Below, one piece after another: positions 16,979 to 26,154 of a stretch of DNA of 64,000 bases (positions are counted from its first letter, which is position 1; each line of letters opens with the position of its first letter). The stretch lies in NCBI GenBank assembly GCA_963674835.2, contig CAXXKC010000002.1:930001-994000 (forward strand), in the 5' to 3' direction. Origin of the DNA: G963674835 sp963674835. GTDB lineage: Bacteria; Planctomycetota; Planctomycetia; Pirellulales; Thermoguttaceae. The notes beneath the pieces were generated by a model. That model worked only from the letters and a program-made list of their open reading frames with translations, did no database searches and was not told the DNA's origin. Made by a program: the position numbers and the translations under genes.

Positions 16979-18640
16979 ATGTACCGTCGCATTCTGCTGT
17001 CTGCTGTAACCATCGCATCCTGGCTTGCTCTGACCGTACCTGCCCTGCCGGTGTCTGCCGACGAAACGGCGGTGCGCGTCGGAGTTGCCGATAGCATGGC
17101 GACGATTCTGCGTTCCCCACCAAAGCCCTCCGCCGAGCAGGCAGCCGAGCCGATCGCCTGGCAGAAACCGATCCGCGTTGACTTGGCCAGGAACGAATTC
17201 GAGAGTGCCCAACTTGTCGTCGAGGCGCCGGCCGACCGGCAGCTAAACGATGTCTCCGTAACCATCACACCGCTCACACGCGACACCGACCCGAAAGATA
17301 TCTGGCCGTCGCGCGAGATCTCGCTGTGGGAAGTAGGGCAGGTCGAAACGTACAACCTCTGGCCGCCGCATCAAAGCCTCGGCTGGCTTCCCGACCCTTT
17401 GCGGCCGCTTGGCAAACCGTTCGTCGTGCCGGCCGGGCATCGCTATGCCATATTGGTTCGTTTCCATGCCAGACCGGAACTTGTGGCCGGTACGTATCGC
17501 GGAAAGGTAACCGTCTCGGCGGCCGGAATGCCCCTTGCGCGGCTGCCGGTCGAAGTCACCGTTTGGAATTTCGCCCTGCCGGTCCAACAGCACTTCACGT
17601 TGTCGATTCCTATCTGGGGTGGGCAAATGGACAAGATGTATCCGGGAAGCCAAACGCCCGAACGCCGACGCGCCTACCTCGACATGCTCTACGACCATCG
17701 CGTCGCGCCGTTTCCCTTGGGCACCGACGACATCCCGCACGCCATCGAGCGCGGCATCCGCGACTTCTGCCTCATCTGCTTTGCCAAGGACAGCGTGGAA
17801 CCCGACAAGGCCAAACAAGTCGGCCAGCAGATGGACGAGTGGCGGAAGAACGGCTGGGACAAGCAGGCACACACGTACGTTCTCCTGGGCGACGAGGCTC
17901 CGCTGAACTGCTTCCCGCACTTACGGGAACAGGGCAGGTTGGTCCGTGAAGCGGCACCGACGGTCGCCCGGCGATTCACCGTCTCACCGGAAATCACCCA
18001 AGACATCGCCTGGATCGGCCAACAGATGCACGGCTTGGCCGACACGCTCATCCTGGGTGTCGCCCCCGGCGCGAACGATCGGCTCTCCAAGGCCGTGCGT
18101 GCCACCGGGCTTGGCCTCTGGTGGTACTATGTCGCATTACACTACTACATTCCCACCGACAAATCCGAAGCTCGCGTCGTCTTCTGGCGACACTGGAAGT
18201 ACCAAGTGCCCGGCCAGCTTCACTGGGGCATGACCTACTGGGGCGATGCCAATATCGCCGGCCACGACGGCAAGAAATGGCCCGACATCCCTTGGGACAC
18301 CAAGGCCTGCCGCAGTGGCGATGGCTATCTCGTCTATCCCGCCCCGGGTGGCACCGCCTATTGGCCCTCAGTGCGTCTCGAACAACTCCGCGATGGCGTT
18401 GAGGATTACGAGTACTTCCATTGGCTCAAGACGCTCACAGGCCGCCTGAAACCCCAGACCGGCGACCCGGCCGCCGCCCGCATCGCCGAGAACGACCGCT
18501 TGCTCGGCATCGACCCATCTCTGGTCAAGTCCTACACCGAGTGTGCGACCCAGCCGGCCGCGTACCGTGCTTACCGCCAACGCATCGCCCAGGCTATCGT
18601 TGCCACGCAGCACTTGCTTGAAGAAGGCAACCGCCAATAG
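16979..18640 (+). CDS. Secreted DUF4091 (glycoside-hydrolase-like) protein
   Basis: 553 residues from the ATG at 16979, which begins a good signal peptide (MYRRILLSAVTIASWLALTV, cleaved near VSADE). An N-terminal beta-sandwich (about 60-200) has LARNEFESAQLVV, the usual opening of this family. The middle is a TIM-barrel-like region. The C-terminal DUF4091 part carries GDGYLVYPAPGG and the hallmark VRLEQLRDGVEDYEYFHWL. Proteins of this type are thought to be glycan-active and exported; the substrate is unknown. The upstream in-frame extension was rejected because it is repeat-derived. Confidence 0.85.
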   Translation: MYRRILLSAVTIASWLALTVPALPVSADETAVRVGVADSMATILRSPPKPSAEQAAEPIAWQKPIRVDLARNEFESAQLVVEAPADRQLNDVSVTITPLTRDTDPKDIWPSREISLWEVGQVETYNLWPPHQSLGWLPDPLRPLGKPFVVPAGHRYAILVRFHARPELVAGTYRGKVTVSAAGMPLARLPVEVTVWNFALPVQQHFTLSIPIWGGQMDKMYPGSQTPERRRAYLDMLYDHRVAPFPLGTDDIPHAIERGIRDFCLICFAKDSVEPDKAKQVGQQMDEWRKNGWDKQAHTYVLLGDEAPLNCFPHLREQGRLVREAAPTVARRFTVSPEITQDIAWIGQQMHGLADTLILGVAPGANDRLSKAVRATGLGLWWYYVALHYYIPTDKSEARVVFWRHWKYQVPGQLHWGMTYWGDANIAGHDGKKWPDIPWDTKACRSGDGYLVYPAPGGTAYWPSVRLEQLRDGVEDYEYFHWLKTLTGRLKPQTGDPAAARIAENDRLLGIDPSLVKSYTECATQPAAYRAYRQRIAQAIVATQHLLEEGNRQ

Positions 18641-18652
18641 AACGGGCAAACG

Positions 18653-19648
18653 TCACGGTTCCTTGGGCGATTCCGAATGCCCCGCAGCCGCCGCGTTCAC
18701 CTTGTCCAGAAAACAGCCCAGCGTCTCGTAGTATGCCCGAGGCGGGGAGTCGTTGTGGTCCAGGCCCTCCAGAACGACGAACTGCTTGGGCTCGTTGGCC
18801 GCCTCGAACAGCCGTTGGCCGAACACGAAAGGAATGATCGTGTCGGCATCGCCGTGACTCGCCAGCAACGGACCGCGATACGATGCAATCTTGCTCAATG
18901 AATCGAGGCGATTGCGGATCAGCCACCGCACGGGCAACCACGGATAGTAATGCGCCGCCACGTCGGGAATCGAGGTGAACGTGCTCTGCAGAACCAGCGC
19001 CTTCGCCCCGTCCTTGGCCGCCAGATCCACCGCAACGCCGCCCCCCAGCGATTCGCCCATCACGACGACCTGATCCTCCGGAATCCCTTCCCGTTGGGCA
19101 AGCCATTTGCGCGCCGCCCGGGCGTCCTCCAGAATGCCGCGTTCGTTGGGCGATCCCTCGCTCCGGCCGTATCCCCGATAATCGAATACCAGCGCCGAAG
19201 CCCCCACCTGGTCCCGGAGCACTTGCAGCACGTCGCTGCGATGCGTGACGTTGCCTGCATTGCCGTGACAGAACAGGATCACCGCCCGCGGCTTGTCGTG
19301 GTGCACGTACCAACCGTGCAACCGGGTTCCATCCGCCGCTTCGAACCACGCATCTTCTGGATCCAACCCCGGCTGGTCCCACAGGCCATCGGGGTAAGGC
19401 GTCGGGAAAAACAGAAGCGATTCTTCCAGGAACATCATGGCGACAACGATGAGTGCGTACGCCAAGACCAGTGTCACCGCTGCTTTGCGGCCAATCCGAA
19501 GCCACGTCTTCTTTCCGGCGGAATCGGGAGGACTCACTGCGACCAAGCGCAAACCGATTGACTGGCCAAAGACTGCCCTGCCGACAAGCATAACGGCACT
19601 CTGCCGGCGAGGGAAACCGGCCACCAGCCGCTCCGCGAACACCACCAA
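18653..19648 (-). CDS. Membrane-anchored alpha/beta hydrolase
   Basis: 331 residues. An N-terminal hydrophobic helix (AAVTLVLAYALIVVAMMFLE, about residues 55-74) anchors it. The fold then follows the BEM46/ABHD13-like pattern: FFPTPYPDGLW, the oxyanion segment LFCHGNAGN, DYRGYGRSEG, the nucleophile elbow GESLGG, then HGDAD (acid) and LDHND (His). It is therefore probably an active serine hydrolase. The annotated GTG start is uncertain; Met20 (19591) is an alternative. It converges with the DUF4091 gene, 12 bp apart. Confidence 0.82.
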   Translation of the reverse strand: MVVFAERLVAGFPRRQSAVMLVGRAVFGQSIGLRLVAVSPPDSAGKKTWLRIGRKAAVTLVLAYALIVVAMMFLEESLLFFPTPYPDGLWDQPGLDPEDAWFEAADGTRLHGWYVHHDKPRAVILFCHGNAGNVTHRSDVLQVLRDQVGASALVFDYRGYGRSEGSPNERGILEDARAARKWLAQREGIPEDQVVVMGESLGGGVAVDLAAKDGAKALVLQSTFTSIPDVAAHYYPWLPVRWLIRNRLDSLSKIASYRGPLLASHGDADTIIPFVFGQRLFEAANEPKQFVVLEGLDHNDSPPRAYYETLGCFLDKVNAAAAGHSESPKEP

Positions 19649-19774
19649 CCTACACCCACTCTCCGCGACTTCCTATTGGGTCCTGCATTGGAACTGGAAC
19701 GAGGCCGACCGTCGGGAGGCCGAAAGATCAGGATTGGGTCGGACCCCTTGTTCCGTTTTCAATACAGGCATCAA

Positions 19775-19866
19775 TAGAGCGCGTTGCGCGACGGTGTAAC
19801 GTGCAAATCGCTTTCGGAACCGTCGAAACATGCCGCCGGAAACGCTACAGTCAAGTGCGACTCTAG
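19775..19866 (+). repeat. Dispersed palindromic repeat, copy 3
   Basis: It starts TAGAGCGCGTTGCGCG and ends GTCAAGTGCGACTCTAG, with central TCGCTTTCGGAACCGTCGAAAC. The CTAG end overlaps the stop codon (TAG on the minus strand) of the DUF1571 gene, the mirror image of copies 1 and 4, where the left end provides the stop. Confidence 0.85.
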
Positions 19867-20762
19867 TTCGCCTTGAACTGGTAATTCGGGTTTCGGGTGT
19901 CGAAATCGGCGTCGGTGAAGCCGTTGTTCAGCTTCAGGTTCAGATACGTGTACTCTTCCATCAGTTCCGGCTGGGCGCCCGGCGCGGTAGGCCAATCGTA
20001 CGATTCATACCGCACCGGCAGATTCAACTCGTCGTCGACGAAGATCCTCGCGATGTGGAAGAGAAAATTGGAGCGGGGAACCGGATGGGTCACCTGGATG
20101 CACGTGCAAACGCGGTTGTTGATCTTCGCACCCTGGATATACTTCACATCGCACTCGCCGTACTGCGAATCCTTCTCGCCCACTTCAATCAACCGGCGGA
20201 GCAAATTGGCCAACCCGAGTTCCGTGATCGGATATCGCTGCCCACGCATGGCAAAATAGCCAGTCGGGTCCAGTTTCACCGTTCCTAACGCCTTCTGCAA
20301 ACCCGTCCCGTGCGCCAGGATCTTGCCGTCGTTCTGACCCTCGATGAAAATCACTTCCTGCCCCTGCACACTGGGCGGATCGAGGAAGTACAGATAGACG
20401 CTGAACGGCTTCTGGCGAATCTTGGCAAACAGGTACTCGTGTTTTCCCAGTTTGCCGTCGATCCGCTCCCTCTTCACAACGGTGGCCGAGTAATCCTGGA
20501 TGTTGTCGATTTGCTCCAACCCCTGATACGCCCACCGAATCGCTGGTGCCAGAGGATGCTCGTTCGGAGATCCGGCCGTTGGCCCCGCGCCCGGACGGTC
20601 CGGAACCGGTACCGACCGCTCCGCCATCTGGTACGCTTGGCCAGGGGTGGCGCCCTGAGAAGGCGACGGATTCTGCGCGACTCCGGTATCCCCGGACGAG
20701 AAACAGGCCGCCGCCAGCAATGTCAACCACCATCCCTGACGCACCGATTTGCTCAACCGCAT
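19863..20762 (-). CDS. Secreted DUF1571 protein
   Basis: 299 residues with a signal peptide (SVRQGWWLTLLAAACFSSG) and a Pro/Gly-rich stretch before the mature domain (about residue 70 on). The domain has the DUF1571 features: IQDYSATVVKRERIDGKLG, YLYFLDPPSVQGQEVIF and the ELMEEYTYLNLKLNNGFTD ending. The fold is related to the outer-membrane lipoprotein carriers LolA/LolB, so a role in handling lipids or lipoproteins at the envelope is plausible but unproven. AAGGAG lies eight bases before the ATG. The stop codon overlaps repeat copy 3. Confidence 0.9.
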   Translation of the reverse strand: MRLSKSVRQGWWLTLLAAACFSSGDTGVAQNPSPSQGATPGQAYQMAERSVPVPDRPGAGPTAGSPNEHPLAPAIRWAYQGLEQIDNIQDYSATVVKRERIDGKLGKHEYLFAKIRQKPFSVYLYFLDPPSVQGQEVIFIEGQNDGKILAHGTGLQKALGTVKLDPTGYFAMRGQRYPITELGLANLLRRLIEVGEKDSQYGECDVKYIQGAKINNRVCTCIQVTHPVPRSNFLFHIARIFVDDELNLPVRYESYDWPTAPGAQPELMEEYTYLNLKLNNGFTDADFDTRNPNYQFKAN

Positions 20763-21129
20763 GAACCTGACTCCTTGTTCCTTGCCTCAAATCGCGGATT
20801 CCGTCCCTCCCAGCTGGCGGGGGCTTCAACCGCAACGGACTACCCCTTCCGCCGGAAACTATCCGGAGCAACCTTTATACCATAAAGCACTGTCCTCGTG
20901 ACCCGAGGTCCGACGGCCGCAAAGCTTGCCTGTTTTTCCCCGTGAAAAGAGTCCAGCGACGCCGGCCGCGTTATCCGGTATGGACCTTATCGCTGTTTCT
21001 TGTCGACAGAATTACAATGTTTGGTTCAACGTGGTCGCTTTGCCCAATCGTTGTCGTCGCCGACACTGTTACTGGGCACGACATTCACCCCATTCTACGC
21101 AATTACACCACGCTGTGGAGGTCCCTTTT
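20763..21129. other. Divergent intergenic region (367 bp)
   Basis: Between the DUF1571 gene (leftward) and the metallo-hydrolase (rightward). A frame open from 20926 joins the metallo-hydrolase, but its first 68 codons are not protein-like. The centre (about 20990-21110) is less GC-rich than its surroundings and is where promoters would be expected; I could not fix a -35/-10 pair. Confidence 0.5.
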
Positions 21130-21795
21130 GTGGCGCAACCCGAAATGACGCTCACTACCCTCGTATCGTTGCCATTTGAGGAAAACACCTTCGTGGCCCA
21201 TCTGGCCGGCAGAACCGACTGCCTCGTTGTCGACCCTGGCATGGAACCCGATCGCATCTTCGACTATCTCAACCAACACGGCCTTACGCCCGCGGCCATT
21301 CTCAATACCCACGGGCACAGCGATCACATCGCAGGCAACGCCCCGCTCAAGAATCGCTGGCCCGACTGCCCTCTGGTGATCGGTACCGCCGACGCCCCCA
21401 AACTCCTCGACCCGCAGTCGAACCTCTCGGCTCTCTTTGGAATAGGCCTGATTAGTCCGCCGGCCGACGTCACCGTCGACGATGGACAAACCTACTCAGC
21501 GGCCGGTTTCGATCTGGAAATCCTCAGCATTCCCGGTCACTCCGTGGGGCACGTCGTCTACCTTTGGCGCGGACAAACGCCTTACGTTGCCTTCGTCGGC
21601 GACGTCATCTTTGCAGGCAGCATCGGACGGACCAATTTCCCCGACGGCAACCATCGTGATCTCATCGATGGTATCCGCTCCAAACTCTTCGCTCTGCCCG
21701 ACGACACCGCACTGTACTGCGGCCACGGACCGGCGACGACCGTCGGCGAACAACGGCAATTCAATCCGTTTGTCGGCGATCGAGCCCTCGGCTAG
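21130..21795 (+). CDS. Metallo-beta-lactamase-fold hydrolase, glyoxalase II-like
   Basis: 221 residues. The metal site is complete: NTHGHSDHIAG (HxHxDH), PGHSVGHVV, VGDVIFAGSIGRTNFP (bridging Asp) and YCGHGPATTVGEQ. It belongs to the glyoxalase II/YcbL group, which hydrolyses thioesters such as S-lactoylglutathione or similar. GTG at 21130 is chosen because GGAGG lies eight bases upstream; ATG at 21145 is the alternative. The TAG stop is part of repeat copy 4. Confidence 0.9.
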   Translation: MAQPEMTLTTLVSLPFEENTFVAHLAGRTDCLVVDPGMEPDRIFDYLNQHGLTPAAILNTHGHSDHIAGNAPLKNRWPDCPLVIGTADAPKLLDPQSNLSALFGIGLISPPADVTVDDGQTYSAAGFDLEILSIPGHSVGHVVYLWRGQTPYVAFVGDVIFAGSIGRTNFPDGNHRDLIDGIRSKLFALPDDTALYCGHGPATTVGEQRQFNPFVGDRALG

Positions 21796-21888
21796 AGCGC
21801 ATTCGCCATATGTAGAGCGCGTGTTTCGCTTTCAAAACCGCCGAAACACGCTGCCGCGAACGCTATAGTCAAGTGCGACACACACTGA
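21792..21888 (+). repeat. Dispersed palindromic repeat, copy 4
   Basis: It starts CTAGAGCGCATTCG, whose TAG is the stop codon of the metallo-hydrolase. The core GCGTGTTTCG (21819-21828) pairs perfectly with CGAAACACGC (21842-21851). The right end reads CGACACACACTGA instead of CGCACTAG, so this copy has diverged there. It lies in the convergent gap before the dodecin gene. Confidence 0.85.
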
Positions 21889-21906
21889 AGCATGCCGCAG
21901 GGCATA

Positions 21907-22113
21907 CTATTCCACGCGGAAACCGACGCTCACGGTCACCTGATACTGCTGGATCTTCCCGTCGGCAACGCTCCCGCGCTGCTCGATCACTTCGAACCAG
22001 CTCACGTTCTTCATGGTCTCAGCCACTTTGGCGATCGCATTGCTCGTGGCTTCCGTGAACGAATTGCCGGATGTGCCGACCACTTCAATCTTCTTGTACA
22101 CAGGATCTGCCAT
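21907..22113 (-). CDS. Dodecin family flavin/CoA-binding protein
   Basis: 68 residues, the normal dodecin length. It shows YKKIEVVGTSGNSFTEATSNAIAKVAETM in the helix/strand order of the family, VSWFEVIEQRGSVADG with the Trp that stacks on flavin, and QYQVTVSVGFRVE at the end. Dodecins form a 12-subunit sphere that stores or buffers FMN/riboflavin or CoA. It starts 9 bp after the histidine kinase stop on the same strand, so the two are probably cotranscribed. Confidence 0.93.
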   Translation of the reverse strand: MADPVYKKIEVVGTSGNSFTEATSNAIAKVAETMKNVSWFEVIEQRGSVADGKIQQYQVTVSVGFRVE

Positions 22114-22122
22114 GGGTGCTCC

Positions 22123-24030
22123 TCATTCAGGTAAAGGTCCGTAGAGCGTCTGTGAACCGCTGCCCGCGGCAACGGCGGGCAATTCAAGCGTGAAACGGCC
22201 GCCACAGCCCGGAGTGCTGTCCACCAAGATGCGACCGCCGTGTTCGTTCAAAATCTTCTGACTCACCGGCAACCCCAAACCGGTGCCGCGCCCCTTCTTA
22301 TTCGACACAAACGGGCTGAATAGTTTGTCCATCTGGTCTGGAGCGATTCCCGGACCGTTGTCGGACACCACGACGCGCAGCACGCCCTCATCCGCCCCGT
22401 ACTCGGTCATCACCTCCACACGGCCGGACGGCTCCTGGTTCTCGCTCACCGCGTCAATCGCGTTTGTCACCACGTTGAGAATCGCCCGGTGCATCCCCTC
22501 GGGATCAAACACCAGTTGCGGCATCTCCACAGCCAGATGGCACTCCAACTTCACGTTCAACTCCTCGGCCCGCACCTGCATCAGTTCCATCACGTCGCCG
22601 ACGACTTCATTCATGTTGGCCGGACACAGGTCGGGCTCGCGCTCCTTGCTGAACGTCAGCATATCCATCACCAGCGAAGAGATCTTGCCCTGGTTCTTCT
22701 CCACAATCTTCCATCCCTTGGCAACGACCGACTCGTCGTGCTGGTCCAGCCCTAACTCGATCAAGTAGCTCCCCCCGCGAATACCCTGAAGAATGTTCTT
22801 GATATGGTGCGACAGCGTGGCAATCGTCTGCCCGACAGCCGCCAACCGCTCTGCCTGCACCATCGCCGAGTAATACCGCGTATCCTCGATCGCCAAAGCC
22901 GCCTGGTGGGCGATCGCGATCATCAGTTTCAGATGGTCTTCGTTGAACTTGTTCACCGCCCCGTGCTGGAGCACTTCCTGCGGCGTCAACGACGTATCGA
23001 TGTAGATCACGCCCACCACGTCATAACGCGCCTGCATCGGTACGCAGATCGCTTCCCGCACGCCCATCTGCACGATGCTGGCCGCCGGGTCCCAACGCTC
23101 ATCCTGTCGGGCGTCGCTCGTCAGCACGCCCTCGTTCCGCTCCATCACGAAGTCGAGTATCGTCTTGCTGATCGTGATCTTCTCATCGGCCGACACACCG
23201 TGACGTGTCAGCCGCACCTGCGGCGTTAGCTGCTTGGTCTGCGGATCGACCAACATGATGCAGCCACGATCCGCCTGCACCCACTGGAAAATCAACTCCA
23301 GGATCCGCTTGAGCAACTGATCGATATCCAGCGTGTGGCTGATCGCCAGTGCCGTCCGGTACAAAACCTGAAGATTGCCCCTCGCCCGCGCAAGCCAGGA
23401 GCTCTGCGGCAAATCGGAATCCAGGGTAAAGATCCGACTCCCCTCCTCCTGGGTAACCGATCGGATAATCTGCGAGCGGTCGCCCGTATTCTGAGGTGGC
23501 GCGATAGAGATCTTTCCTCGCAGATCTTCGGTCGGCGCTTCCGCCGGGCCCGTGTAGAGCATCAGCGTGCTGCCAACCTGAACGTGGTCGCCGCTGGAAA
23601 GTCGGTGCTGTTGAACGCGGCGGCCGTTCACATAGCTGCCGTTGGAGCTGTTCAGATCGGTCAGCACAAACGCATCGTCGATCCGGCGCAATTCGGCGTG
23701 CTGCCGCGATACCTCGGTATCGTGAATCTGTATCCGATTCGACGCATCACGCCCCACCCCGAAGGCATCACCTTCGAGCTTGAATCGCGTGCCCTGATCG
23801 TTGCCTCGGATGACGAACAGCGAAGCCACAAGGGGGGACTCCGGAACCATCCTCGCCCGGAACGAAGGCGCTCCCCTGGCACCAGCACTTCTCGCCGTTT
23901 CGACGCGTTGGGAGACCGTCTGCCCGGTAGTTTTCAACAGCGCCTCGATTTTACGAATCAGTGGGGGATAGTGATAGGGCAGGGCCGCAAATTCCCCGCT
24001 CATCCATGCTTTTTCCCGCGGGCCACGCAA
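22123..24030 (-). CDS. FHA-GAF sensor histidine kinase
   Basis: 635 residues, no transmembrane segment, so a cytoplasmic sensor. An FHA domain (about residues 70-155: GVGRDASNRI, S109-R-Q-H111, NSSNGSYVNG) would bind phosphothreonine. A GAF domain follows (about 205-385: RILELIFQWVQADRGCIMLV, MGVREAICVPM). The HisKA region has LSHHIKNILQGIRGGSYL, with the phospho-acceptor His at about 413, and the HATPase part has NVVTNAIDAV, DNGPGIAPDQ and GTGLGLPVSQKI. The start is uncertain; Met61 (23850) would place the FHA domain near the N-terminus. No response regulator is adjacent. Dodecin follows by 9 bp. Confidence 0.92.
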   Translation of the reverse strand: MRGPREKAWMSGEFAALPYHYPPLIRKIEALLKTTGQTVSQRVETARSAGARGAPSFRARMVPESPLVASLFVIRGNDQGTRFKLEGDAFGVGRDASNRIQIHDTEVSRQHAELRRIDDAFVLTDLNSSNGSYVNGRRVQQHRLSSGDHVQVGSTLMLYTGPAEAPTEDLRGKISIAPPQNTGDRSQIIRSVTQEEGSRIFTLDSDLPQSSWLARARGNLQVLYRTALAISHTLDIDQLLKRILELIFQWVQADRGCIMLVDPQTKQLTPQVRLTRHGVSADEKITISKTILDFVMERNEGVLTSDARQDERWDPAASIVQMGVREAICVPMQARYDVVGVIYIDTSLTPQEVLQHGAVNKFNEDHLKLMIAIAHQAALAIEDTRYYSAMVQAERLAAVGQTIATLSHHIKNILQGIRGGSYLIELGLDQHDESVVAKGWKIVEKNQGKISSLVMDMLTFSKEREPDLCPANMNEVVGDVMELMQVRAEELNVKLECHLAVEMPQLVFDPEGMHRAILNVVTNAIDAVSENQEPSGRVEVMTEYGADEGVLRVVVSDNGPGIAPDQMDKLFSPFVSNKKGRGTGLGLPVSQKILNEHGGRILVDSTPGCGGRFTLELPAVAAGSGSQTLYGPLPE

Positions 24031-24472
24031 ATGCGATTACCGTCTGCTACACGAAGCTTCGACAAGGACTCGACCCACTATTACCGTGCCGAAGCAACCT
24101 GCCCATCGCCGCAACGACGGCACAAACGTCTCCGCTCGGCGAGCAGTCATCCCACCTAACCCCAACATCCTCGACGAATGCGCCCTAATCGCGCCGATTT
24201 GCCCCTTCGGGTGGGACAGCGTCGTACCCATGGTTTCACACCCCCGACATGACGGGCTGGCAAACGCGTCTTCCTTGCTGATCGCCTTCAAGTTGTGCGT
24301 CTCGAACACCGATCGAATTCTGGTCTTTACCTGTTCCGGCTTTGCGGGCAGAATACCGCCTCCTGAGCGAGCCATTCTGAGTAACCGACGTTTCCTCAGT
24401 CGGTGCGGCGCCCTCAGCCAGGAGGAGCCCTAGGTCAAGGAAGACCGACTTTTGCAGCAAGGAGCGCTGAAC
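24031..24472. other. Divergent intergenic region (442 bp)
   Basis: Between the histidine kinase (leftward) and the OmpH-like gene (rightward), so promoters in both directions are expected. A small hairpin ACCGAC/GTCGGT lies at 24384-24404. I see no gene, and frames on both strands overlap without recognisable domains. Confidence 0.5.
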
Positions 24473-25156
24473 GTGACTAAGCCCTATCGATTCGCGGCCA
24501 TGGCGACGGTGCTGCTGGCCGGTGCCCTCTTTGTCTCCGCCACACCGGCCCGGGCCCAGGCCCCCGCCCAATCGCGCCCGGTCGGTGGAATCGCCCTGTT
24601 GGACGTCAACGACGTCTTCAAGGATCATCCCCGCTTCAAGGCGGCGATGAACGACCTCGAAATGAAGGTCAAGATGGCCGAACAAGAGGTCAAGCAGGAA
24701 AAGGAAACCATCAAGGGTCTCGGCGAACGCCTCAAGGACTTTCACAGCGGTTCGCCCGACTACAAACAGATCGAGGAAGAACTGGCAACGCGGCAGTCCA
24801 AGCTCAGCGTCACCGTCGGTCTGCACCGCAAGGAGTTCCTCCAGCAAGAGGCCAAGATCTATCACACGATCTACCAGGAGATCGAGCAGGAAGTGCAATA
24901 CGTAGCCGCCAGCAACGGCATTGCGGTCGTCCTGCGATACAGTGGTGCCCCGGTCGATCCCGAGAAACCCGACGATATTCTCCGCGACATCAACAAGTCC
25001 GTCGTCTGGTACCAGCCCGGCCTCGACATCACGCCCATCATCAAGCAACGCCTCGCTGCCCGCGGCGGAACGCAACCGAGCCCGGCAGGCAATGCGCCCG
25101 TGGCCCCCTCGGCCAACCGCATGGGTGTGCCCTACCAGCAGTCGCAACAACGCTAA
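24473..25156 (+). CDS. OmpH/Skp-family periplasmic chaperone
   Basis: 227 residues with a signal peptide ending ATPARA-QAPAQ. The mature part begins with GGIALLDVNDVFKDHPRFKAAM, then a long charged coiled coil (about residues 60-120, KVKMAEQEVKQEKETI), and ends in a small beta/alpha cap with GIAVVLRYSGAPVD. Skp-type trimers hold unfolded outer-membrane proteins. The GTG at 24473 follows AAGGAG by eight bases, which favours it over a TTG at 24452. It opens a + strand block with lpxC and lpxA, genes often near ompH/skp in other Gram-negatives. Confidence 0.9.
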   Translation: MTKPYRFAAMATVLLAGALFVSATPARAQAPAQSRPVGGIALLDVNDVFKDHPRFKAAMNDLEMKVKMAEQEVKQEKETIKGLGERLKDFHSGSPDYKQIEEELATRQSKLSVTVGLHRKEFLQQEAKIYHTIYQEIEQEVQYVAASNGIAVVLRYSGAPVDPEKPDDILRDINKSVVWYQPGLDITPIIKQRLAARGGTQPSPAGNAPVAPSANRMGVPYQQSQQR

Positions 25157-25248
25157 TCGCGCCGTACGTGGGCTCGGCGGTTCGCGGGCATGGACGCTTG
25201 CTGCCGCCAGATGAGATCCTATCAGTCAGGGACGACTTGCATCTTCTG

Positions 25249-26124
25249 ATGTTCACGACACGAAAGCAACAGACGTTGGCCGGCCCGGTGTCCGTCGAGG
25301 GCTTCGGCTATTGGAGCGGACGCGACATCCGCGTCGAGTTTCGGCCGGCGCTTCCCGGCACCGGCATCGTCTTCGTCCGCCACGATCTGCCCGGCAAGCC
25401 TCGTGTCGCCGCCCGCGTCGAAAACCGCGTGGAAATGCCGCGACGCACCACGCTCCAACTCGGTTCGGCGCGCGTGGAGATGGTCGAGCATATCATGGCC
25501 ACCATGGCCGGATTGCACGTCGACAACTGCGAAATCTGGGTCGATGAAACCGAAATGCCCGGTTGCGATGGGTCGGCGCTCCCCTTCGTCCGTGCCATCG
25601 ACTCGGTCGGACTCGTCCAGCAGGATGCCGACCGGCCCCAAATGGTCCTCGATCAACCGATCCGTCGGGAAAGCGGTGACACCTGGATCGAGGCCCGTCC
25701 TCCCACCGAGCACCCCTGTGTGCTCCGCTATCATCTCGACTACGGCCGATCGAGCTTCATCGGATGCCAAACGTTCGAGTTGGCCCTGACACCTGAGTTG
25801 TTCCGCACGGAGCTGGCCCCCTGCAGGACCTTCCTCCTTCAGGCCGAAGCCGAACAGGCAAGGGCCCAGGGAATCGGCAGCCGTACGAAGTACTGCGACC
25901 TGCTGGTCATCGGCCAGCACGGCCCCATCGACAATGAATTCCGAATCGACGGCGAGTGCGTCCGGCACAAAGTGCTCGACATGGTCGGCGACCTCGCCCT
26001 GACCGGATGTGATCTGGGCGGACGATTCTGCGCGTCGCGCAGCGGGCATCGGCTCAACGCCGAACTGGTGCGCGGACTGATGGATCGCCTGACCATCGAG
26101 GAGCGTTGGAGGCGATGCGCCTGA
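25249..26124 (+). CDS. lpxC: UDP-3-O-acyl-N-acetylglucosamine deacetylase LpxC
   Basis: Zinc amidase that performs the committed step of lipid A synthesis. The 291 residues contain VEHIMATMAGLHVDNCEIWVD (Zn-ligand His81 in EHIMA), EMPGCDGSALPFV, RHKVLDMVGDLALTG (His and Asp ligands) and GHRLNAELV (general-acid His). The length is close to E. coli LpxC (305). I chose the ATG at 25249 because the upstream 27 codons of the open frame are not family-like, though no good ribosome binding site marks it. lpxA follows 30 bp later. Confidence 0.95.
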   Translation: MFTTRKQQTLAGPVSVEGFGYWSGRDIRVEFRPALPGTGIVFVRHDLPGKPRVAARVENRVEMPRRTTLQLGSARVEMVEHIMATMAGLHVDNCEIWVDETEMPGCDGSALPFVRAIDSVGLVQQDADRPQMVLDQPIRRESGDTWIEARPPTEHPCVLRYHLDYGRSSFIGCQTFELALTPELFRTELAPCRTFLLQAEAEQARAQGIGSRTKYCDLLVIGQHGPIDNEFRIDGECVRHKVLDMVGDLALTGCDLGGRFCASRSGHRLNAELVRGLMDRLTIEERWRRCA

Positions 26125-26154
26125 GGCATGACGTAGGCATGAGGAGCCGCAACA

